A DNA stretch of 39,830 nt from positions 1 through 39,830 of IMG/VR virus record IMGVR_UViG_3300006071_000029; one strand, 5' to 3'. Positions 34,815 to 39,830 of this stretch are shown piece after piece. The notes below the pieces were generated by a model, which was given only the letters and a program-made list of their open reading frames with translations, was not told where the DNA came from and did not search any database. The translations under genes were made by a program, and so were the position numbers. Origin of the DNA: a virus. The stretch's first letter is position 1. Every line of letters starts with the position of its first letter.

Positions 34815-35138
34815 CGTTTAACCGTTCTCAAAGCACGGTAGACCGTTTTCCATAACCCCTCTAGATGACCTAAATACTATTGTTAATACTGGAGGAAACT
34901 GCCTCCATTGACTCTTACACCAGCTTCAAGTCCTTATGTGGCTAAGAAAGCGATAAAGATTTCGGTCTTTATCACCGACGAAAACACTAATGATTTTGCA
35001 TTCTCAGTAAGAGGAGAATGGATGTAGAAGATACCTCTATAATTAATCTCGTTTCTGTATCTTCTCATAGCGTTATTGCCCCTGAATTGTTTTATACAGG
35101 CAATAATTAGCCAAGTCATTAAATTGATGAGGATACAA
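34815..35138 (+). other. Long untranslated stretch with hairpins
   Basis: No convincing gene (only a 39-codon TTG frame ending at about 35028). Hairpins: GGAGG/CCTCC at about 34890-34907, an 8-bp GATAAAGA/TCTTTATC with loop TTTCGG at about 34951-34972, and GAAGATAC/GTATCTTC further on. A CTAAATA element is near 34869. It may be the structured leader of the lysin gene. Confidence 0.4.
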
Positions 35139-35711
35139 ATGAGACTCTTCGAACATAGAAAAGATTTTCCTTTTATAAGATGGGCTGAGGGATTCTTGCT
35201 CGGCGCTATCGCGATAATTGTAATTATAAGTCTGATTCCACACAATCAGCCAAAACCAGTAATCATTGAGAAACCTATCATTAAGGTTATTGAGAAACCA
35301 ACTATCGTCAAAGTCCCAGTCCGATTGACTGCCCATGACCAGCAACAAATCCAGTGCCTCGCCGAAAACACATATTTCGAGGCTGGTAACCAATCAACAA
35401 AAGGCAAAATTGCCGTCAACAATGTTGTTATGAATAGAGTAAAGGATCCTTCCCACCGATTCGGTAAGACTGCTTGCGCCGTGGTTGCTCAAAAGACCAA
35501 AGGCACCTGCCAGTTCTCGTGGAAGTGTATGAGATTGAAAATTCATAGCCATGAACAATTCGCTGAAAGCAAGCGAGTTGCTGAACAAGTTTATCTTGGT
35601 AACGTCGGAGACGTTACAGGAGGCGCAAAATTTTATCACGCTAACTACGTAAATCCACACTGGAATTTGCATAGATTAATCCAGATCGGTGCACATATTT
35701 TTTACGCTTGA
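35139..35711 (+). CDS. Cell-wall hydrolase, SleB/CwlJ type (probable endolysin)
   Basis: 190 residues from the ATG at 35139 (GAGGA 5-10 bp upstream). An N-terminal hydrophobic helix (GFLLGAIAIIVIISLI) is followed by a Pro/Lys-rich linker (KPVIIEKPIIKVIEKP). The Hydrolase_2 domain has CLAENTYFEAGNQSTKGKIAV with the catalytic Glu, later VVAQKTKGTCQFSW and GAKFYHANYVNPHW. The enzyme cleaves peptidoglycan. The anchor suggests membrane tethering or a signal-anchor-release route at lysis. Confidence 0.88.
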   Translation: MRLFEHRKDFPFIRWAEGFLLGAIAIIVIISLIPHNQPKPVIIEKPIIKVIEKPTIVKVPVRLTAHDQQQIQCLAENTYFEAGNQSTKGKIAVNNVVMNRVKDPSHRFGKTACAVVAQKTKGTCQFSWKCMRLKIHSHEQFAESKRVAEQVYLGNVGDVTGGAKFYHANYVNPHWNLHRLIQIGAHIFYA

Positions 35712-35728
35712 TGAAGGAACACTATATA

Positions 35729-35956
35729 ATGAGTATGACTAAGATTAAAGAGTTGTGCGAAGTGATTGAAGAACTGGTTTGGAAGCACGATATTCCTTAC
35801 ATGGACGCGATCGTTTTATATTGCGAAACGAATAACATCGAAATTGAAACGATCGCCAAGTTTGTTAAGAATAATGATATGCTGAAAGCAAGGGTTCAGA
35901 TTGAAGCTGAAGGTCTCAATTATCTTCCGAAGTCGTCTACCCTTCCTATTGATTGA
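35729..35956 (+). CDS. 33: gp33-like late-transcription factor
   Basis: 75 residues (MTKIKELCEVIEELVWKHDIPYMDAIVLYCETNNIEIETIAKFV in parts). The helical pattern with IPYMDA..LYCE and the C-terminal LNYLPK resembles the short gp33 proteins of marine T4-like phages, which link RNA polymerase to the sliding clamp at late promoters. Position supports it: in T4 gene 33 lies just upstream of gene 32, as here. The window also contains TATAAATA late promoters that would need it. Confidence 0.65.
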   Translation: MSMTKIKELCEVIEELVWKHDIPYMDAIVLYCETNNIEIETIAKFVKNNDMLKARVQIEAEGLNYLPKSSTLPID

Positions 35957-35969
35957 ATAAGGAATCATA

Positions 35970-36548
35970 ATGTCTACAAAGTTGAATTTTAATATTGGTG
36001 GTCTCCCTATCCATCTTGGTGGTCACGAAAACGAGACCCACCTAGATGAAGGTGCTCTTGATTATATCATCAATACCTTTGGAGTTAAGTCGATGGTAGA
36101 CATCGGCTGTGGTCCGGCTGGTATGGTCGAGCTGGCTCGCTCCAAGGGTATTGAAGTTCTGGGCGTTGATGGCGACTTTATTGTCGATCGCGCTGTTACT
36201 GATATTGTCATTCATGATTATCAGGTTGCTCCCTATGTCCCCGAAAAGAACTATGACCTTGCTTGGACTGTCGAATTCGTCGAGCATATCGAGGAAGGTT
36301 ATATGCGCAATTTCATCTCAACGATGGATAAGTGCAAGTATGTGCTGATGACTCATGCGCTTCCTGGTCAGCCAGGACACCACCATGTTAATTGTCAGAC
36401 TGTCGAATACTGGATTCACATGATGAATGCATTCGGCTTTACTACTGATGTGGAACACACGAATGCTATTCGTGCTGCTTCTACTATGAAGGAACGCTAT
36501 ATCCGCGAACAGTCTCTGTTCCTCGTGAATAGAAATTATACCGGATAA
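35970..36548 (+). CDS. SAM-dependent methyltransferase
   Basis: 192 residues. Class I Rossmann fold: motif I MVDIGCGPAGMVELA, acidic end of the second strand VLGVDGD, then DLAWTVEFVEHIEEGY in the motif IV region, as in small-molecule or sugar methyltransferases. Target unknown. It lies between gp33-like and gp32 genes. Confidence 0.88.
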   Translation: MSTKLNFNIGGLPIHLGGHENETHLDEGALDYIINTFGVKSMVDIGCGPAGMVELARSKGIEVLGVDGDFIVDRAVTDIVIHDYQVAPYVPEKNYDLAWTVEFVEHIEEGYMRNFISTMDKCKYVLMTHALPGQPGHHHVNCQTVEYWIHMMNAFGFTTDVEHTNAIRAASTMKERYIREQSLFLVNRNYTG

Positions 36549-36559
36549 GCAAATAGTGC

Positions 36560-36590
36560 TTTACTTTAAAAGAAAAGTAGAGTATAAATA
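36560..36590 (+). promoter_or_regulatory. Overlapping early and late promoters of gene 32
   Basis: TTTACT, 17 bp, TATAAA forms an early-type promoter, and the same -10 extends to TATAAATA (36583-36590), the late element. Either polymerase form could start here. Confidence 0.7.
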
Positions 36591-36656
36591 TAACTGTGAT
36601 TATGAATAACGTGAAACAAAACTGTCTATACACTGTAACACAAGGAAATAATACGT

Positions 36657-37607
36657 ATGTCAAACTTTGCATCTCTTAAGAATTCGAGCCAAGATTCTCT
36701 CCGTAAGCTGACCGAACAGGTTAGCAAGATGACCTCCCCATCGGGCGGTAAGGAAGAAGAAGCCAACAAGTTCTGGAAGGCTACCGTCGATAAGACTGGT
36801 AACGGCTCGGCAATCCTTCGCTTTCTCCCTGCACCTGACGGTGAAGATGTTCCTTTCGTTCGTTTCTGGGACCATGGTTTCCAGGGACCAACCGGAAAGT
36901 GGTATATCGAGAAGTCGCGCACTTCGCTCGGCGAGAAGGATCCTGTAGCTGAATACAACTCGAAGCTGTGGCGCGAATCTGATAATGATGATTCTCCGCA
37001 GCGCAAGCAGGCTCGCAAGCAGAAGCGTCGCGAGCATTTCGTTGCCAATATTCTCGTTGTCAAGGATCCTGCTAATCCTGAAAACAACGGCAAGGTCTTC
37101 CTCTACGATTTCGGTAAGAAGATTTTCAATAAGCTCAACGAACTGATGCATCCGATCGATGACGGTATCGAAGAAGTTAAGGCGATCGATCCATTTAATA
37201 TGTGGTCGGGTGCTGACTTCTACCTTCGCATTCGTAACGTCGATGGCTACCGTAACTACGACAAGTCGAGCTTCGGTGATCAGAAGGCAATCAGTGATGA
37301 CGATGACGCTCTTGAAGCTATCTGGAAGTCTGAGCATTCGCTGAAGGATTTCGTTGACCCTAAGAACTACAAGTCGTTCGAGGATCTCGAAAAGCGTCTG
37401 AACGAAGTTCTTGACCTCAATACTCATATCCGTCGCACTGATGAGCCTATGGCTCGTGCTGAGGCTCCTGTCCAAAAGACAGCCCAGCCAGCTGCTTCTA
37501 CCTTTGACGTTGAAGAAGATGATGTTCCTTGGAGCAACTCTAGTGCAGCTACGACCGAAGAAGACGATGACATGTCGTTTTTTCGCCGACTAGCCGAGGA
37601 AGATTGA
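36657..37607 (+). CDS. 32: Single-stranded DNA-binding protein gp32
   Basis: 316 residues, T4 gp32 length. Features: N-terminal basic cooperativity region (NSSQDSLRKLTEQVSKM), OB-fold core with FVRFWDHGFQGPTGKWYIEKS, HFVANILVVKDPANPENNGKVFLYDFGKKIFNKL as in T4 gp32, and a very acidic C-terminal tail (VEEDDVPW, TTEEDDDMSFF) that binds partners. The Cys/His zinc ligands of T4 gp32 are absent. It coats ssDNA in replication and recombination. Own dual promoter upstream. Confidence 0.95.
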   Translation: MSNFASLKNSSQDSLRKLTEQVSKMTSPSGGKEEEANKFWKATVDKTGNGSAILRFLPAPDGEDVPFVRFWDHGFQGPTGKWYIEKSRTSLGEKDPVAEYNSKLWRESDNDDSPQRKQARKQKRREHFVANILVVKDPANPENNGKVFLYDFGKKIFNKLNELMHPIDDGIEEVKAIDPFNMWSGADFYLRIRNVDGYRNYDKSSFGDQKAISDDDDALEAIWKSEHSLKDFVDPKNYKSFEDLEKRLNEVLDLNTHIRRTDEPMARAEAPVQKTAQPAASTFDVEEDDVPWSNSSAATTEEDDDMSFFRRLAEED

Positions 37608-37608
37608 T

Positions 37609-38205
37609 TTAGTCTAACTGGGATAGATGTTTATTTGATTTTAGATGTCTATCCCAGTTCATACTACCTTTAATAGACCTTGCACAAACTTTACAATGAT
37701 TAACAACCCTATTTTTTGCGGACTCTGATAATTTTTTCTTTGTTGCTTCTGAATGTTTAATTCCAACCGTTCTTTTTAGGTTCTCATGAACAGGCTTGCC
37801 TTTCAATCTATTTGATCTTTCTTTCTTGGCCTGTTCTGAGTGTTTACATCCTTTTGGTTTTCCTTTTATCATTGGCAAACCAAGGACGAGTCTCACTTCG
37901 TTTGTCATGCCCTTTGTGTGGCTCCAAGAACCGTGGCCTCCAACTGTCATGTTATACGTGTCATCTCTGCGTATAAAGGCATCATTGACAATCTGAGATT
38001 CTTTCAGATACATATCTTCTTCGGAATCCAAATAAAATAGTATTGTTTTTGTGAAAGATTCTACACCATATTTTTTTATAGCGGACTTTATTGCGGTTCC
38101 TGAACCCATATATCTATCTTGTGGATTATGCGTTTTATGTGAACCTACATATATTTTATCATTGACTTTATTTTTGACTTCATATACAGTATAATAAATA
38201 GGCAT
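37609..38205 (-). CDS. GIY-YIG homing endonuclease D (SegE-like)
   Basis: 198 residues on the minus strand. Core YYTVYEVKNKVNDKIYVGSHKTHNPQDRYMGSG, then IKKYGVESFTKTILF and Glu in YLKESQIV. NUMOD3 repeats (CKHSEQAKKERSNRLKG, IKHSEATKKKLSESAKN) and a C-terminal zinc finger CKVCAR...HLKSNKH follow. It converges on gene 32, with 1 bp between stops. Confidence 0.93.
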   Translation of the reverse strand: MPIYYTVYEVKNKVNDKIYVGSHKTHNPQDRYMGSGTAIKSAIKKYGVESFTKTILFYLDSEEDMYLKESQIVNDAFIRRDDTYNMTVGGHGSWSHTKGMTNEVRLVLGLPMIKGKPKGCKHSEQAKKERSNRLKGKPVHENLKRTVGIKHSEATKKKLSESAKNRVVNHCKVCARSIKGSMNWDRHLKSNKHLSQLD

Positions 38206-38231
38206 GCTGATTCTCCTACCATAGAGTTAGA

Positions 38232-38261
38232 GTGACTGGATACAGGAATATCGCGAGTCAC
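38232..38261 (-). promoter_or_regulatory. Conserved leader hairpin of GIY-YIG gene D
   Basis: Minus strand: outer stem GTGACT/AGTCAC, internal loop CGC/C, inner stem GATA/TATC, loop TTCCTG. Same layout as 24552-24581 with paired compensatory changes. A CTAAATAA late-like element lies upstream at about 38268-38275 and the Shine-Dalgarno AGGAG downstream. Confidence 0.7.
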
Positions 38262-38300
38262 ATAAAATTATTTAGTAAAACAAGACTAAATAACGAGCTA

Positions 38301-38341
38301 GTCGGGGAGGAAACCTTTCTTCCTTTCAAATCCTCCCCGAC
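38301..38341 (+). other. Strong 11-bp hairpin upstream of tRNA-Ser
   Basis: GTCGGGGAGGA/TCCTCCCCGAC (38301-38311, 38331-38341) with a pyrimidine-rich 19-nt loop. No U-run. It may be a processing site or small RNA. A CTAAATAA element is 14 bp upstream. Confidence 0.55.
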
Positions 38342-38352
38342 GAACAACTAAC

Positions 38353-38442
38353 GGAGGTGTGGCAGAGCTTGGTTTATTGCACCTGACTTGAAATCAGACG
38401 TACTGAAAGGTACCGTGGGTTCGAATCCTACCACCTCCGCCA
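38353..38442 (+). tRNA. tRNA-Ser (TGA)
   Basis: Class II with long variable arm. Acceptor GGAGGTG/CACCTCC, anticodon loop CTTGAAA, T-loop TTCGAAT, discriminator G, encoded CCA. Confidence 0.94.
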
Positions 38443-38470
38443 TCTATTTTAATAATATTAATAATTTTAT

Positions 38471-38544
38471 TGCCCTTTCGTCTAGCGGTAGGACCTCGCA
38501 CTTTGACTGCGAAGACCGAGGTTCGAATCCTCGCGGGGCATCCA
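38471..38544 (+). tRNA. tRNA-Gln (TTG), copy 2
   Basis: Acceptor TGCCCTT/CGGGGCA with one mismatch at position 7, D-arm GTCTAGCGGTAGGAC, anticodon stem TCGCA/TGCGA with loop CTTTGAC, T-loop TTCGAAT, encoded CCA. Confidence 0.92.
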
Positions 38545-38559
38545 TTTTAGGAGTTTATC

Positions 38560-38979
38560 ATGGCAAAAGCAATTCTTGAAGAAATTGAATTCAAAAACGA
38601 TCTTGGTCAGACCATCAAGCCTGGAGACGAAGTCGTAATTGTTACCACTGGCTATAGCCATAGCGTTTCGACCAACAAGGGAACATATGTTGGCATGGTC
38701 AATGGTGGCGCATCTATTGTAAAGCAGGTCAAGACTTCTTACTATGCATTTAAGAGTAATGGCGAGAGGGTTCCACGCTCTTGGTGGAATGAAATGTATG
38801 CTGAACAGCGTGCCTTGGTATCAGATGGACGCAATGCTGATAAAAACTATCGCTACTGGGCTGATCCTCAATATAAGGAAATTCAAGAGAAGCGTTATGC
38901 TCTTATCGAAAAGAAGTATGAAATCTTCCCACGGAAGACGACTCTGAAACTGAACCGAGCATATAAGCTCGCAGCCTAA
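38560..38979 (+). CDS. Hypothetical protein with SH3-like N-terminus
   Basis: 139 residues. The N-terminal half (IKPGDEVVIVTTGYSHSVSTNKGTYVGMVNG) looks like a small beta barrel; the C-terminal half is helical and basic. Similar to hypothetical proteins of T4-like phages, from memory. TAGGAG lies before the ATG. Confidence 0.78.
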   Translation: MAKAILEEIEFKNDLGQTIKPGDEVVIVTTGYSHSVSTNKGTYVGMVNGGASIVKQVKTSYYAFKSNGERVPRSWWNEMYAEQRALVSDGRNADKNYRYWADPQYKEIQEKRYALIEKKYEIFPRKTTLKLNRAYKLAA

Positions 38980-38992
38980 AGGAAATTATATT

Positions 38993-39235
38993 ATGACTGA
39001 TGCAACTGCAACTGATGACCGCCTCCGCCTTCTGATCGAACGCATTGAGCGACTCAATGAAGAGAAGAAGGGTATTTCTGACGATATCCGTGATGTCTAT
39101 AACGAAGGTGCTGCTACTGGATACGACAAGAAGATTATGCGAAAGATGATTAGAATCCGCAAGCAGAATCGTGATGATCGTTTGAACGAAGAAGCTATGA
39201 CCGAAACATATAAGGCAGCACTGGGGATTGAATAA
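38993..39235 (+). CDS. DUF2312/GapR-like DNA-binding protein
   Basis: 80 residues. DRLRLLIERIERLNEEKKGISDDIRDVYNEG...GYDKKIMRKMIRIRK is the GapR/DUF2312 pattern. GapR is an essential nucleoid protein of alphaproteobacteria that binds overtwisted AT-rich DNA as a tetramer and stimulates topoisomerases. The length fits the full family. A phage copy could help replication fork topology or compete with host GapR. It also points to the host class. AAAGGAA lies upstream; the stop overlaps the next ATG. Confidence 0.9.
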   Translation: MTDATATDDRLRLLIERIERLNEEKKGISDDIRDVYNEGAATGYDKKIMRKMIRIRKQNRDDRLNEEAMTETYKAALGIE

Positions 39236-39441
39236 TGACAATGATTAAGGAATACTACGGGAACCAGCCTTTTGGTACTCGAACCTCGTCTGTCCATGAC
39301 GACGTTAAGGGATATGTGGTTTCGTTTCTGGACAACAACCAAGTCTTGAATCGAATTATCTATCCCGAACTATCTCTGGCTGAAGATGCAGCCTCTGGTT
39401 GGTGTAATGGTCGAGGTGGACCGACGGTCTTGAATGGATAA
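39235..39441 (+). CDS. Small hypothetical protein
   Basis: 68 residues (MTMIKEYYGNQPFGTRTSS start), overlapping the GapR-like stop (TAATG). No family recognised. Last plus-strand gene before the terminator. Confidence 0.7.
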   Translation: MTMIKEYYGNQPFGTRTSSVHDDVKGYVVSFLDNNQVLNRIIYPELSLAEDAASGWCNGRGGPTVLNG

Positions 39442-39444
39442 AAG

Positions 39445-39470
39445 AAAGGGGAGCCAAGAGCTCCCCTTTT
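39445..39470 (+). terminator. Bidirectional intrinsic terminator
   Basis: Stem GGGGAGC/GCTCCCC with loop CAAGA and A/T flanks; almost the same sequence as the terminator at 29560. It separates converging genes. Confidence 0.87.
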
Positions 39471-39522
39471 AGTTTTGAGATTCACCCATATTATGCTCGG
39501 GTTTCGATCTCAGTAATTATAT

Positions 39523-39768
39523 TTAGTTGTTGTCGTCGGTAGGTGCTTTTGGAGCAAACTTCTCCACTCCAGTAATACCCATGCCGCCAATGACGATATA
39601 CATGATTGCATTAAACATAAATTCTTCAACAGTAAACTTCCAGAACAGATTAGCAATGAAAGCAGTTGCCATAAGAACTGTGCAAAGAAGAACGACCAGT
39701 CTCTTTGACGATGGCGACCCATTAGGATCTTCCATGATACCTTTGATATAGCTAACGATTCCACCCAT
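39523..39768 (-). CDS. Two-helix membrane protein, possibly holin-like
   Basis: 81 residues on the minus strand with AAGGAG before the ATG. NGSPSSKRLVVLLCTVLMATAFIANLFWKF then FNAIMYIVIGGMGITGVEKFAP: a polar N-terminus, two TM helices and a charged tail. This layout, with SSKR before the first helix, occurs in small phage membrane proteins that are sometimes annotated as holins. Function not proven. Confidence 0.8.
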   Translation of the reverse strand: MGGIVSYIKGIMEDPNGSPSSKRLVVLLCTVLMATAFIANLFWKFTVEEFMFNAIMYIVIGGMGITGVEKFAPKAPTDDNN

Positions 39769-39779
39769 TTGTTTTCTCC

Positions 39780-39830
39780 TTAATATGCGAAATAGAATGT
39801 ATCGAGCGAGTTGCGAACACCAGCAGTTGA
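39780..39830 (-). CDS. C-terminal end of a minus-strand gene (partial)
   Basis: On the minus strand the frame from the window edge reads STAGVRNSLDTFYFAY and stops at TAA, 11 bases before the ATG of the membrane protein. It is the end of an upstream gene in the same operon. Too short to identify. Confidence 0.6.
   Translation of the reverse strand, partial: STAGVRNSLDTFYFAY

Noticed and set aside
34909-35028. 39-codon frame with TTG start
   Set aside because: There is no AUG, the RBS is part of a hairpin, and the length is what chance would give.
1-39830. CRISPR arrays or insertion sequences
   Set aside because: No regularly spaced direct repeats and no transposase-like genes were seen. 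The repeated elements are promoters, terminators and homing genes.

Overview
The window looks like the accessory and nucleotide-metabolism part of a large T4-superfamily myovirus that infects an alphaproteobacterium. The T4 relationship rests on class Ia ribonucleotide reductase subunits (NrdA, NrdB), dCMP deaminase, PhoH, a gp32-type single-strand DNA-binding protein with a gp33-like gene just upstream, many GIY-YIG and HNH homing endonucleases, and TATAAATA elements that match the T4 late promoter. The alphaproteobacterial host is inferred from a DUF2312/GapR-like protein, from a circularly permuted (two-piece) tmRNA gene of the kind used in that class, and from early promoters of the host sigma-70 type.

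Layout. 1-3860: nrdA (5' end missing, entered through the end of an intein), small genes, nrdB, dCMP deaminase, a zinc ribbon and a GIY-YIG protein. 3860-12700: a tRNA cluster interleaved with small genes (peroxiredoxin, metallophosphoesterase, RNase H-like protein), three HNH endonucleases that run into tRNA genes, and several structured non-tRNA RNAs, reminiscent of the T4 tRNA region with its stable RNAs C and D. 12700-17190: membrane proteins, a CsgF-like secreted protein, an HNH endonuclease, an N-terminal-nucleophile hydrolase and conserved phage proteins. 17260-19930: phoH, a GIY-YIG gene, a scrambled partial copy of the exonuclease and phoH genes, then an intact PD-(D/E)XK exonuclease. 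19930-26650: glutaredoxin, MazG-like pyrophosphohydrolase and a sugar block (epimerase, glycosyltransferase, heptose-kinase-like GHMP kinase with a frameshift, SIS isomerase, HAD phosphatase). 26650-33580: short early genes behind a repeated promoter of about 40 bp, a truncated RNA ligase, a polynucleotide-kinase-like P-loop protein, an XRE regulator, a DUF932 protein and remnants. 33550-33910: a phage tmRNA gene. 33970-39830: GIY-YIG genes, more tRNAs, a SleB-type lysin, gp33-like protein, methyltransferase, gp32, GapR-like protein and a minus-strand membrane protein.

I count 30 tRNA genes, nearly all with an encoded CCA end, together covering all 20 amino acids plus an initiator-like tRNA. 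With the tmRNA the phage carries an almost self-sufficient decoding and ribosome-rescue set. The promoters form two classes: early (TTTACC-N17-TAGAAT with a conserved spacer) and late (TATAAATA). Five homing-endonuclease genes combine a late promoter with a hairpin that would hide their start site in read-through transcripts. Two others share a leader hairpin with compensatory base changes. All functional statements come from reading the sequence; no database search was run.
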